DNA of 64,000 bases from Lewinella sp. LCG006 (GTDB lineage Bacteria; Bacteroidota; Bacteroidia; Chitinophagales; Saprospiraceae). This document shows, piece after piece, positions 50,651 through 59,642 of the stretch. The notes under the pieces are model-generated. The model did not search any database. It saw nothing but the letters and a program-made list of their open reading frames with translations, and was not told the DNA's origin. Every line of letters starts with the position of its first letter. Position 1 is the first letter of the stretch. Location of the stretch: positions 3,566,501 through 3,630,500 of the forward strand of contig NZ_CP160680.1 in NCBI RefSeq assembly GCF_040784935.1. Direction: 5' to 3'. Position numbers and translations under genes: made by a program.

Positions 50651-51862
50651 ATGGCCAGTACCAAAGTTTCCTTTACCAATAATACCGGTTACACCTTAGC
50701 AGCGAGTTTGGAGCTCCCCGTGAACCAGCACCCGGTGGCTTTTGCCATTTTTGCGCATTGTTTTACTTGCAGTAAAAACCTCACGGCGGTGCGGAACATC
50801 AGCCGGGCTTTGCATCAGGGGGGGATAGCGGTCTTGCGTTTTGATTTTACTGGACTGGGCGAAAGCGAAGGGGAATTTGCGGACACCAACTTCACCTCCA
50901 ACGTCGCTGATCTGGAGGCTGCTGCTGCTTTTTTGGAAACCCATTATCAGGCACCAGCACTACTTATTGGGCATTCGTTGGGTGGGGCCGCGGTGATTCA
51001 CGTGGCAGATCGGCTACCTTCGGTGAAGGCGGTGGTGACGATTGGCGCACCGCACGATCCCGCTCACGTTAATCATCTTTTTAGCGAAGAAGCTCCAAAA
51101 ATTGTCAAGGAGGGTGAAGCCGAAGTTAGCATCGGCGGCCGCTCCTTTAAGGTGAAGAAGCAGTTTCTGGAAGATATCAAAGCGCACAGCCAGGAAGAAA
51201 AAATCAAGCATCTCAAGCGGGCGCTGTTGATCTTACATTCCCCGCAAGACCTTACCGTTCCTATTGAGAACGCAGCAAAAATATACCTGGAGGCCAAGCA
51301 CCCCAAAAGTTTCGTTACCCTTGATGGTGCCGACCACCTGATGAGTCGCAAGGAGGACTCCCAGTACGCAGGTCAAATCATTGCTACCTGGGTGCAACGC
51401 TATCTGGAGGTTCCGCAAAAGGAAAAACTGGCGAGTGACCGCGATGTCGTCGTGCGACTAGGGCAGGAAGGCTTCACTACCGAAGTCATGGTTCGCCATC
51501 ACAGCCTCTCCGCCGACGAGCCCGCAGAGGTGGGAGGGAATGATTTTGGCCCCACTCCCTACGAGCTGCTTTGCGCCAGCCTGGGAGCTTGCACCGCCAT
51601 GACCATGCAAATGTATGCCCGTCGTAAAAAGTGGGACCTGCAGGAAGTAAAAGTGCACCTCAGTCACCGTAAGGACTACACCGAGGACATGAATAATCCG
51701 GAGCATGGTCAGAGCAAAATTGACTACTTTGATCGCCTCATCGAAATGGAAGGTAACCTGGATGAATCCCAAAAAGCCAAGCTGATGGAAATTGCTGACA
51801 AATGCCCCGTGCACCGAACCTTGCACAGTGATGTGGTGGTGAAGACGGAATTGAAGGGTTGA
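50651..51862 (+). CDS. bifunctional alpha/beta hydrolase-OsmC protein
   Basis: Start placed at 50651 (MASTKVSFTNN) rather than a TTG 39 bp upstream; 403 residues. Residues 1-250 are an alpha/beta hydrolase with nucleophile elbow LIGHSLGGAAVIH, acid near HSPQDLTVP and His in DGADHLMSR. Residues 265-403 are an OsmC/Ohr-like domain with peroxidatic Cys in SLGACTAMTMQMYA and resolving Cys in IADKCPVHRTL. OsmC domains reduce organic hydroperoxides. The fusion is a known bacterial arrangement; the hydrolase substrate is unknown. Cytosolic; monocistronic. Confidence 0.92.
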   Translation: MASTKVSFTNNTGYTLAASLELPVNQHPVAFAIFAHCFTCSKNLTAVRNISRALHQGGIAVLRFDFTGLGESEGEFADTNFTSNVADLEAAAAFLETHYQAPALLIGHSLGGAAVIHVADRLPSVKAVVTIGAPHDPAHVNHLFSEEAPKIVKEGEAEVSIGGRSFKVKKQFLEDIKAHSQEEKIKHLKRALLILHSPQDLTVPIENAAKIYLEAKHPKSFVTLDGADHLMSRKEDSQYAGQIIATWVQRYLEVPQKEKLASDRDVVVRLGQEGFTTEVMVRHHSLSADEPAEVGGNDFGPTPYELLCASLGACTAMTMQMYARRKKWDLQEVKVHLSHRKDYTEDMNNPEHGQSKIDYFDRLIEMEGNLDESQKAKLMEIADKCPVHRTLHSDVVVKTELKG

Positions 51863-52090
51863 AAGTTGATTGTTGAAAGTTGATGGTCAACCAACAACCA
51901 TCAACCATCAACTTTTCAAGGTCGGAAGTCGGAAGTGGGAAGTCGGAAATTTTGAACCTCACTCCGTATCTAAATGGTGTAAAGGTTGGTCCTGTGACCC
52001 TGAAACTATCAACCATCAACCAACAACCAACAACTTTTCAAGGTCAGAAGTCGAAATATTGGTTTTCCCAACTTTTACACTCTTCCAACC
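51863..52090. repeat. family C composite repeat
   Basis: AAGTTGATGGT and ACCATCAACTT inverted units, then GGTCGGAAGTCGGAAGTGGG, a CAACCATCAACCAACAACC block and CCCAACTTTTACACTC. It fills the gap between the convergent hydrolase-OsmC and TonB genes. Confidence 0.7.
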
Positions 52091-52094
52091 ACGC

Positions 52095-52979
52095 TTATTC
52101 CAACTTAAACCTCACCGGCAAATTAAACTGCACCCGTACCGGGCGGCCCTGTTGTTTGCCCGGCGACCATTTCGGGGCACTATCGGCCATCAATTGTACT
52201 ACTCTTTGGGCTTCTTGCCCGAGGGTGGCTCCTGGATCACGAACAATTTCAATCTGGGTGAGAGATCCGTCTTTTTCCACGACAAACCGGATCACGGCAG
52301 TGCCGCTCACGCCGTTTTCTTTAGCGATGGCCGGATAGCGAACGTGCTGGCCAATAAATGCCATGATCGCACGATCGGAGCATTGGCGCTTGCTGGCTTC
52401 GTCTTCCATGCCAGCACAATCCCCAAATACAGGCATCTTTTCGGCGATAATGACGAGATCCGGACCATTATCTACGATGGGCGGAGGTGGGGGGATGTAT
52501 TTAGGTGGGATAGGCCGGGAAATGGTAGAAGGTGCCACGGGCGTATTGCCGCCAATGTCTCCACTCCGGAAAGTGAGGGTGTCAACAATGTTCGGATCAA
52601 CGACAGCCTCAAATTTTGGAGGTGGCGGCGGCGGTGGTGGGGGAGGAGGATGGTTAGTGATCGGCGGGGCATTGTCGATTTCATCATCCCAATATTCCCC
52701 TGCGCCAATAATATTGGGGCTGGGAGCCGTAAACTGGGTCCAGTTGAACGCCAAAAAAGTAAAGGCGAGGGAGCAGACCAAGCCCAAGCGCAGAAAAACA
52801 GGTTGGTAGCGGAATACATCCACAGAGGGGTATTTGGTACGGGAACCTGCGGTAGCTTTTTTAGAAGAACCAGGATGTCGGAATAATCGTCGACCTAGCA
52901 AAACCAAACCCAAGAGCAGGAGTAGGATCATACCCGTCCCAAGCAGTACCTCGGTACCACTGAAGTTTAAATTCAGCAT
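52095..52979 (-). CDS. TonB-family energy transducer
   Basis: 294 residues. Membrane segments at about 10-30 (LLGTGMILLLLLGLVLLG) and 62-80 (LGLVCSLAFTFLAFN). A proline stretch of 11 residues (PPPPPPPPPP) followed by a linker and a C-terminal TonB domain with YPAIAKENGVSGTAVIRFVV and GKQQGRPVRVQFNLPVRF. It transmits inner-membrane proton force to outer-membrane receptors. The two-helix N-terminus is like BlaR/MecR1-type TonB fusions but short. No receptor or ExbBD gene is adjacent. Confidence 0.88.
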   Translation of the reverse strand: MLNLNFSGTEVLLGTGMILLLLLGLVLLGRRLFRHPGSSKKATAGSRTKYPSVDVFRYQPVFLRLGLVCSLAFTFLAFNWTQFTAPSPNIIGAGEYWDDEIDNAPPITNHPPPPPPPPPPPKFEAVVDPNIVDTLTFRSGDIGGNTPVAPSTISRPIPPKYIPPPPPIVDNGPDLVIIAEKMPVFGDCAGMEDEASKRQCSDRAIMAFIGQHVRYPAIAKENGVSGTAVIRFVVEKDGSLTQIEIVRDPGATLGQEAQRVVQLMADSAPKWSPGKQQGRPVRVQFNLPVRFKLE

Positions 52980-53570
52980 GATTAATGATTTAGAAAGTTA
53001 TGAAATGATCACAGAGATAGCGGTGGAATAAAAAGTAGAGTGATTCTCCTGCAGGGAGGTAAATAAGCTTACTGAGTAATCTTATTCTTCGCCGACCCCT
53101 TAGAGATGCACCAGGGGTTGATTTTGGTGTTTGCTCTCTGGGAAAAGATTGTAGCAAAGAAAAAATGGAAAACGAGAAAATATCTAAAATTTATTTTTAA
53201 CTTTGGTTAGCATCACTAATGATAGGTAAAAAACAGTACTGCTGGTTTTTACGGAATATTTGCTGGTGAACCTCCCCTCTTTTAAAATAAATAAGCAGTT
53301 TTAAGCTTGTTTCTCCCCTCTTAAATAATCGCTATGAACGTAGTGATATTCATTTTGTCAAGTGGACTTCCTCTATACTTTTAGGGAAAGCTTGCCACGT
53401 CTTTTGCTCAATTTGATTACAAGGATTTACTAAGTCAATGCCAACTTAGTAACTGGTCACTATGATCTTCACAATCTTTTACTTTTCCTATCAGGGGGTA
53501 AGATGCCTCGTGATAGCTTGGATGTAGTTTGTTTTGACTCGAATGATAATTCACCAATCACCTAAATATT
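52980..53570. other. 591-bp gene-free region before the tyrosinase cluster
   Basis: AT-rich sequence without a credible ORF on either strand. TAACTTTG at 53198-53205 fits the Bacteroidota -7 box TAnnTTTG, without a clear -33 element. No family A-D repeat is present, in contrast to other gaps of the window. It must contain the promoters of tonB (minus) and of the cluster (plus). Confidence 0.5.
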
Positions 53571-54164
53571 ATGCCTTACCCATTATTCAAATTATTCAAT
53601 GCTAGTAGGACCGAAATACGACGCCGATTTTCGGTTTTTTGGAAGAAGGAATTATCCATGCAGACAAGTGATTCCGTAAGGGAATGCCCACAGGAAATGG
53701 CTGGAGTAGATCCTGCCCAAAAGACCTGTTCGTGTCATCTTGCTGCTGTTCCCGAAAAAGCAACGACAGCGCCTTTATTGAATGTCAAGCATTCAGCGCG
53801 GTCAGTGCCTTCCTTGATCCTCAGTGTTTTGGTTGCCTTTTTTCCCAAATGCCCGATGTGTTGGGCTGCATACATGAGTATGTTTGGCAGCGTCAGTCTG
53901 GCACAAACACCTTATCAAAGTTGGCTCTTTCCTGTTTTACTCGGATTTCTGGGTTTACACCTGTTTTTGGTATTTCGAAAAGTACCAGAAAAAGGTTACG
54001 GTCCATTCTTGCTTAGCGTTGCAGGAGTCGTAGTTATTTTAGTAAGTCGGCGCTTGTTGTTACCTGGCAATACTTTACTGATTATAGGAATGCTTTGCAT
54101 TCTAACGGGCTCTCTGTGGAACAGTTTTTCTTTCCATCGTAGGGAAACATCTTTTACTCAATAA
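53571..54164 (+). CDS. four-helix membrane protein with KCPMCW motif (MerC-like)
   Basis: 197 residues (an internal ATG at 53658 is a possible start). After a Cys-rich soluble segment (CPQEMAGVD, KTCSCHLA) come four hydrophobic segments: LILSVLVAFFPKCPMCWAAY, WLFPVLLGFLGLHLFLVF, FLLSVAGVVVILVS and LLIIGMLCILTGSLW. FFPKCPMCWAAYMSMFG resembles MerC-type metal uptake proteins, with paired Cys in the first helix. It may import or bind copper for the tyrosinases. It precedes the first tyrosinase by 23 bp, so it is probably the first gene of the cluster. Confidence 0.65.
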   Translation: MPYPLFKLFNASRTEIRRRFSVFWKKELSMQTSDSVRECPQEMAGVDPAQKTCSCHLAAVPEKATTAPLLNVKHSARSVPSLILSVLVAFFPKCPMCWAAYMSMFGSVSLAQTPYQSWLFPVLLGFLGLHLFLVFRKVPEKGYGPFLLSVAGVVVILVSRRLLLPGNTLLIIGMLCILTGSLWNSFSFHRRETSFTQ

Positions 54165-54187
54165 ATATTCAAAAACATCCAATCATT

Positions 54188-55768
54188 ATGAAAAAGAAAA
54201 GATTGCGCATCCGCTATTCTGTTCGCCAGTTACAGGAAATGTATGAAAACAATAACAAGGCACCCCTTGAAAAATTGATGAAAGCATGGGCTGGAATCAA
54301 AGCTTTACCCCCTGATGATCCCAATTCGTTTTTTGTGATTGGAGGGTATCATGGAGAGCCCTTCGTAGGGGCTGGCTGGGGCAATGCATCTTACTGGGGT
54401 GGTTACTGCAATCACGGCAATGTTCTGTTTCCCACATGGCATCGTGTTTATATGATGAAACTTGAGGAAGCGCTACAAAGTATAGAAGGTTGTGAAGATG
54501 TGATGATGGCCTACTGGGATGAAACCAGTGAAGCGTCTATCAAGGAAGGCATTCCCTGGGCCTTAACCGATGAGTTTTTCCCTCGGGATAGTAAGACACC
54601 CAATCCATTGAGGTCTTTTGTGTTTCCTACCAATATTACTGATAATATCAATGGCGATAATCCAAATTACAGTAAGCCTGCCGGTTATGAAACGGTACGC
54701 TATCCATTGTCGGGTTTGGTAGGTACAGAAGCGGACAGGGCTGCTACGCAATGCCATAATGCCAATTTCCCAAACTACAAGGAGAATGTTAAGACCTTGA
54801 ATGATAATGTCGTAGCCTGGCTTAATACTTTCATTACGGTAAATGGGCAAAAGTTTCCTACAGATGTTAAGCACAAGTATGAAGCATGTTTGTATGCTCC
54901 CAACTATACGGTGTTTTCAAATACAACCTCAGCCGCAGAATGGAACTCAAAGTTGTCATCAACAGGAGACAAAGGCAATGTCGTTGTTCCGCTAGAGTCG
55001 CCACACAACAGTATTCATCTTGCGGTGGGGGGATACGATGCCCCTGGTTATGATCGTTCGCCCATTCCGGGAGCCAACGGCGATATGGGGGAAAACGATA
55101 CGGCAGGGCTCGACCCCATCTTCTTCTTTCACCATTGTAATGTAGACCGCATGTTTTGGGTTTGGCAGAAGCTTAACGGCCATACCAACGAGCTTGATAT
55201 TATCAAATATTATCCAGGAACTAATTCCGTCGATAGCCAGGGGCCAACACCGGGTACCACGCCCAATTCATGGCTGACGATGGACTCTCCACTTGATCCC
55301 TTTACGCTTAAGGAAAATGGAAAAGAACGCCCTTATACTTCGCGGGATTGCATCAATATTGAGCAGCAACTAGGGTTTACCTACAGCCCTGGTTCATTGG
55401 ATGATGGCAAACTAAAAAAACGCAATTCAACACCGAGGAAGGCCTCTAAGATTGTAGAAATTACGAATATCAATCGGGCGGCCCTCAATGGTTCTTTTGT
55501 CGTCACGGCAGTCGCTAATATTGACGGTAAAAAACAGGTGATCGGCCACGAAGCGGTCTTGAGCCGTTGGAGCGTAAAGAATTGTGCGAATTGCCAAACC
55601 CACCTTGAAGTTAAAGCTCATTTCGAATTGCCGGAGGTGGTCAAGCCGATGATTATGCTGAGTAATGCCAGTATTGCAGAAGAGGATCGCCATACCGCCG
55701 GGGTGGAGTTGATGACGAGAAGACAAACGAACAATCGACCGCAGCGCATTAGCGTGAGTGTAAAGTAA
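54188..55768 (+). CDS. type-3 copper tyrosinase-family protein
   Basis: 526 residues with no signal peptide, so apparently cytosolic unless co-exported. CuA ligands: H55 (GGYHGEP), H76 (YCNHGN) and H85 (FPTWHRVY), the last two with the standard 8-residue spacing. CuB: H273 and H277 (SPHNSIH) and H315 or H316 (FFFHHCNVDRMFW). The CuB block DPIFFFHHCNVDR is classic. The 130-residue C-terminal beta region carries NCANCQTH. It should oxidise phenols to o-quinones or couple aromatic residues. Substrate unknown; second family member at 60108. Confidence 0.88.
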   Translation: MKKKRLRIRYSVRQLQEMYENNNKAPLEKLMKAWAGIKALPPDDPNSFFVIGGYHGEPFVGAGWGNASYWGGYCNHGNVLFPTWHRVYMMKLEEALQSIEGCEDVMMAYWDETSEASIKEGIPWALTDEFFPRDSKTPNPLRSFVFPTNITDNINGDNPNYSKPAGYETVRYPLSGLVGTEADRAATQCHNANFPNYKENVKTLNDNVVAWLNTFITVNGQKFPTDVKHKYEACLYAPNYTVFSNTTSAAEWNSKLSSTGDKGNVVVPLESPHNSIHLAVGGYDAPGYDRSPIPGANGDMGENDTAGLDPIFFFHHCNVDRMFWVWQKLNGHTNELDIIKYYPGTNSVDSQGPTPGTTPNSWLTMDSPLDPFTLKENGKERPYTSRDCINIEQQLGFTYSPGSLDDGKLKKRNSTPRKASKIVEITNINRAALNGSFVVTAVANIDGKKQVIGHEAVLSRWSVKNCANCQTHLEVKAHFELPEVVKPMIMLSNASIAEEDRHTAGVELMTRRQTNNRPQRISVSVK

Positions 55769-55776
55769 CATGAGGA

Positions 55777-55809
55777 GCCCTCGGTAGATTATACCTGCCT
55801 ACCGAGGGC
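55777..55809 (+). terminator. strong hairpin inside the tyrosinase cluster
   Basis: GCCCTCGGTAG (55777-55787) and CTACCGAGGGC (55799-55809) pair perfectly with an 11-nt loop, starting 8 bp after the first tyrosinase stop; the following TTGTTGG is only mildly T-rich. It may partly terminate or protect the upstream transcript. Confidence 0.6.
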
Positions 55810-55906
55810 CTTGTTGGCTAACTTTTAATAATAGACTTGTTTGGTATTACCTAATTACCCGTTGCAGACCATAGTGGTCGTGCCAAACAAGGCTTAAACC
55901 CATATT

Positions 55907-56353
55907 ATGAAAAATATCAATAACGACGTCCTGAGCGGAATTTGGACGTACCGCAGTTGGAACAACGATCCCAACCTCAATACCGCGCTCAGTGATCTCC
56001 TTTTCGGAGAAGGTTTTATCCAGATCAATCATGGGCCAATGAATGAATTTCATGGCATCATCTTCGGCACCGACGACAATAAGCCAGGTGGCACTAAAAC
56101 CTGGCAGCTCAAATTAACGGGCTCTACCAATTATGGTAACCCTTTTACCGTGCGCTTCCAGGGTAAAGGTGTTGTTGGAGGCGATGAATGGATTTATGAC
56201 TACGTGGGGTACCTTACCTTACCCTGGCCCAATGGCGTAGATCAAAAAGCAGCACTCACGGGCTCCATCGTGCGTGTTATCCCTCATCCCGGAGGCGATG
56301 GTGGCCTTCATCCCGCAGGGGTGACTGCTTCCTGGTACGCGGTAAAGAATTAA
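55907..56353 (+). CDS. hypothetical beta-rich protein of the tyrosinase cluster
   Basis: 148 residues, no signal peptide. Not recognised. The pattern of Trp/Gly strands (GIWTYRSWNN, FGEGFIQINHG, TKTWQLKLTGSTNYG, GGDEWIYDYVGYLTLPW) suggests a small beta-barrel, possibly lipocalin- or avidin-like. It lies 98 bp after the cluster hairpin and 40 bp before a haem lipoprotein. Aromatic residues are numerous, so it could bind a phenolic ligand or be a tyrosinase substrate; both are guesses. Confidence 0.6.
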   Translation: MKNINNDVLSGIWTYRSWNNDPNLNTALSDLLFGEGFIQINHGPMNEFHGIIFGTDDNKPGGTKTWQLKLTGSTNYGNPFTVRFQGKGVVGGDEWIYDYVGYLTLPWPNGVDQKAALTGSIVRVIPHPGGDGGLHPAGVTASWYAVKN

Positions 56354-56393
56354 AATCAACCTATTTACACCTCCATCATTCAAAAAAAAAATC

Positions 56394-57941
56394 ATGACAA
56401 AGCGTAATAGCATTTCAATAAGCTACTTCCTCAGAACCTCTTCGCTGAGTTTATTCGTCTTTCTAACTTTAAGCTTCGTACTAACGGCTTGCGGGGATAA
56501 AGACAAAAACAATACCGGGGAAGACGAGATTATGACAGAAGTAGCCACCGATAATCCTTATCAGGTTAATTTTAATCCCTTCCCGCCCTTGGATTTGGCA
56601 GCGGACGCAAGCCCAACGGATCTGGTGAATTTTGCCTGGGAAGAATTTATCGCCCTGACCTGGAAATCTTCTTATGCGACCAATAACCGGAGAGATTATC
56701 CGGATACTACCTGGAGTTGGACCAGCGACAGCAGCCCATATCCAGACTTAGTGGTCTGGGAGACCTATGCCCACCGTACAGAATTACGGCCTTATGACGG
56801 TAATATGCAGCCATTTGACAATCCGCCGCACTACAGTTTCGGCGACCAGCTTACTCCGGCCACTCCGAGTACCAGCTTTACCTTGTTTAATAACCTGGAT
56901 GAGAACAATGAGATTGGCTCCTGTGATCTGTACGCCCATGTGGATAAATACGGCAAAGAAGACATGGTACTTTACCAGGCTAAATGCAATCGGGATGAGT
57001 ATGAGTACATTCTGAACAACTATAATACGAATGACAAACTGAAAAGTGCTACGAGTTTAACATTGAGTAATATCAAAAGTGACAGTACTTATTACAAGGG
57101 GGCTACCAGTACATGCAACTGCCCGCCTAGTGAAGGGGTTATCTGCCTGCCTTGTGGTGGTTCTACAAATGCGGCTACCGGTAAACCCTACACCGGGGCG
57201 ATGGAAATAAAAACGGCTTGGAGGGTATTAGTAGCGGAGGACGATGCTGCTCAATTTTTTACCCGGAATGTTATCTATTACGAAAAAGGCCCTAACGGAG
57301 AAACTCTCTATAAGAACAAGACCTTCGGTTTGATAGGAATCCATATTATCCATAAGACAACGAATTACCCGGATTTTATCTTTGCAACCTGGGAGCACGT
57401 TGGGGTACAGGATGATGATATGGGGTATACAGAAATAGAAAATGATGGATCAGTAGGCCCCATCGTGAGCAATTTTCCGCGGATCAATGGTCCAATTCCT
57501 GATTTGGTGAACGAAAGTACAAGTGCTGTACACGATCAGATGGCGGCACTTAACCCCAATTCCATTTGGCTTAACTATCGACTGGTAGGTGTACAGGGGC
57601 ACCCGACCAATGACTCTACTTCTTTTAGCTATTTCCTGGCCAACTATGTAATCGAGTCAGATAGTACCCTGGCTGATTTCAGGGGTAGTGGTATCGGAAA
57701 ACCTCACGATGGCGGAGTCAATCTCCTTTCTGATAAAGCTTTCTTTACAATGGGGGGCTGTAAAGGCTGCCACGGGGTCGCGCAGATTACTTTAGGAACA
57801 GACTTCTCTTTCCTTTTAGATCAGGCTGGTAAACCCGTAAAAGAACCTGACTTGATTGATACAGTCCCAAGTCTAAGCCTTACTGCTGGCGAAATTTCTA
57901 AGTTGCAACTTTATATAAACGAAACGCAAAAACAGCAGTAG
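56394..57941 (+). CDS. mono-haem c lipoprotein of the tyrosinase cluster
   Basis: 515 residues. Lipobox FVLTACG at about residue 33. Most of the protein shows no family I recognise (FAWEEFIALTWKSSYATNNR, LVVWETYAHRTELRPYDGN). Two Cys-rich patches, CNCPPSEG and CLPCGGS, and near the C-terminus one haem-c site GGCKGCHGVAQ. It is probably an outer-membrane or periplasmic electron-transfer or oxidase protein. The stop is 1 bp before the DJ-1-like gene, showing tight coupling. Redox partner role with the cupredoxin and tyrosinases is inferred. Confidence 0.7.
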   Translation: MTKRNSISISYFLRTSSLSLFVFLTLSFVLTACGDKDKNNTGEDEIMTEVATDNPYQVNFNPFPPLDLAADASPTDLVNFAWEEFIALTWKSSYATNNRRDYPDTTWSWTSDSSPYPDLVVWETYAHRTELRPYDGNMQPFDNPPHYSFGDQLTPATPSTSFTLFNNLDENNEIGSCDLYAHVDKYGKEDMVLYQAKCNRDEYEYILNNYNTNDKLKSATSLTLSNIKSDSTYYKGATSTCNCPPSEGVICLPCGGSTNAATGKPYTGAMEIKTAWRVLVAEDDAAQFFTRNVIYYEKGPNGETLYKNKTFGLIGIHIIHKTTNYPDFIFATWEHVGVQDDDMGYTEIENDGSVGPIVSNFPRINGPIPDLVNESTSAVHDQMAALNPNSIWLNYRLVGVQGHPTNDSTSFSYFLANYVIESDSTLADFRGSGIGKPHDGGVNLLSDKAFFTMGGCKGCHGVAQITLGTDFSFLLDQAGKPVKEPDLIDTVPSLSLTAGEISKLQLYINETQKQQ

Positions 57942-57942
57942 C

Positions 57943-58713
57943 ATGAAAAATAGCGCAGTAATTAACATTGGTGTACCCATCTACGAAGCCGTCGATTCTT
58001 TAGATACCATGGGAGCTTTTCAGGTATTCTATTTGTTGGATGGTGGAACAAACATAAGGCCCTTCCTCATCACTGAAGACGGAGCACCCATTACCAGCCT
58101 TGAAGGCGTGACGATAACACCAAAGTATTCCTTTGCAAATTGCCCACCTTTGGATGTGATTTTTGTTCCGGGAGCTGCAGGTTATCCAAATGGCTTTCCG
58201 GATAGCGGGACAAAGAAGAAGGACAAGAAGATGATGGATATGCCTTCCCTTGTTCATCCTGGACAGCCTTACTTGAATTTTTTAGCCGAAAAAGCTAAAC
58301 ATGCCAGCTGGATAACTGGGGTCTGCACCGGTACTATTTTACTTGCCGCCACAGGTTTGCTGGATGGCCGAAGGGCTACTACACATTGGGCGTTTAAAAA
58401 TTCCTTGGCATTATTCCCCCATGTAACAGTTGCTGATGGATATCCTCGTTATGTTATTGATGGCAATGTGATCACTGGTGGTGGAATCTCTTCCACCATT
58501 GATTGTGGCTTAGCCATTGGTACATTGATTGCAGGAGCACAGGCGGCAAAGAATGCCCAACTGATCATGCAGTACGCACCCAATCCGCCTTATCAGGTAG
58601 GTAACCCTGATTTGGCTGACATCCCTACGATGGCAACGGTGAGTGTCAATATGAAGACCACGATCGATAAGACGGCTCAAACGGTAGCTTCATTTTTAGA
58701 TCAAGCACAATAA
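57943..58713 (+). CDS. DJ-1/PfpI-family protein, isonitrile hydratase-like
   Basis: 256 residues, cytosolic. The nucleophile elbow GVCTGTILLAATGLLDGRRA and the following TTHWAF, GNVITGGGISSTIDCGL and QYAPNPPY match Pseudomonas InhA, where an Asp, Cys and Thr hydrate isocyanides to N-formamides. Asp in SLDTMGAFQVF, the Cys in VCTG and the adjoining Thr are all present. An insertion (SGTKKKDKKMMD) is unusual. DJ-1 members also act as chaperones or amidotransferase-like enzymes, so the isonitrile role is possible, not proven. It abuts the next gene (TAA-ATG). Confidence 0.75.
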   Translation: MKNSAVINIGVPIYEAVDSLDTMGAFQVFYLLDGGTNIRPFLITEDGAPITSLEGVTITPKYSFANCPPLDVIFVPGAAGYPNGFPDSGTKKKDKKMMDMPSLVHPGQPYLNFLAEKAKHASWITGVCTGTILLAATGLLDGRRATTHWAFKNSLALFPHVTVADGYPRYVIDGNVITGGGISSTIDCGLAIGTLIAGAQAAKNAQLIMQYAPNPPYQVGNPDLADIPTMATVSVNMKTTIDKTAQTVASFLDQAQ

Positions 58714-59631
58714 ATGAAGCTATTAAAAGTGCCATGCTGCTGCCTGTGTTTCCTGTTAATTTTTACATGGGCACATGGGCAGCAGCAACATTTGATCATA
58801 GGACGGACCACCGGAGAACTTTTACTCAAAGTTGAAAAGATTCGGGTGTTTGGGTTTACCAATACCCTTTCAGGGCAAGTCACGCTGCCGGGGACAAGCA
58901 TTGAGGTGATGACTGGAGATAGCGTTCTGATTGATTTTTGGAACATCTCTCAAGGCAATCCCCACGTCATTTTTATGGACAGTATTCCCTTGGTGAGAAC
59001 AACCAGTGATGGCGTATTAGCCGAAGAGAAAGCAGTGTACCACATGGACCACGGTTATTATCATTTTACCGCACCTGCACCGGGAACTTACCTCTATTAT
59101 TGTTCGGAAAACTTTCCCTTTAATTTACGAGCAGGCATGTTTGGGGTGATGATTGTCCGGCCGAAAGCAGCACCACAGGAGGAAGGGCAGGAGTTTTTGT
59201 GGTGTAGCTTCGAAATGGATCCCGTTTGGCAGGAATTGGCCCTTTTGGAAGCCGAAAATACCCCGCAACCTAACGAACGGCCCATTTACCAACCTCAGCA
59301 TTTTCTCCTTAACGGAAAGCCTTTTAAGGAAACGGAACCATTAGCGTTGAGTGAAGGAAAAAGCAAGGAACCCATTTTGATTCGCCTGGTAAATGCAGGG
59401 CACTGGCAACAGGAAATTAGTTTCCCTAAAGGCCTTAGGCTTCAGCTCCTGGGCGAGAGGAAAACCTTGCTTAAAACCAAGCATCAACAACAGCTGGTTT
59501 TAGCTCCGAGAGAAACGTGCGAATTGCTACTTGAGCTTCCCCCTGTCAAGAAAAAACGCCGAATAAAGTATATCTTCCGAGACCCTGAGACGGGACGAAT
59601 GAAACACCGAGCTTTTCTGGCAATTTATTAA
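58714..59631 (+). CDS. cupredoxin-like (multicopper-oxidase-type) secreted protein
   Basis: 305 residues, signal peptide VPCCCLCFLLIFTWAHGQ. Residues 30-150 form a plastocyanin/MCO type-3-like domain: IRVFGFTNTLSGQVTLPGTS, HVIFMDSIPL and TYLYYCSENFPFNLRAGMFG. The Cys and Met of a type-1 copper site and the first His (NPHVIF) are visible, but the second His expected between Cys and Met is missing. A second beta domain without obvious ligands follows. It could be an atypical copper electron carrier for the cluster. The start ATG follows directly the preceding stop. Confidence 0.65.
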   Translation: MKLLKVPCCCLCFLLIFTWAHGQQQHLIIGRTTGELLLKVEKIRVFGFTNTLSGQVTLPGTSIEVMTGDSVLIDFWNISQGNPHVIFMDSIPLVRTTSDGVLAEEKAVYHMDHGYYHFTAPAPGTYLYYCSENFPFNLRAGMFGVMIVRPKAAPQEEGQEFLWCSFEMDPVWQELALLEAENTPQPNERPIYQPQHFLLNGKPFKETEPLALSEGKSKEPILIRLVNAGHWQQEISFPKGLRLQLLGERKTLLKTKHQQQLVLAPRETCELLLELPPVKKKRRIKYIFRDPETGRMKHRAFLAIY

Positions 59632-59642
59632 AACCCATTTCT

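Noticed and set aside
51870-52886. 338-codon plus-strand ORF across the repeat and tonB
   Set aside because: It begins in family C repeat sequence and runs antisense through the TonB proline stretch.
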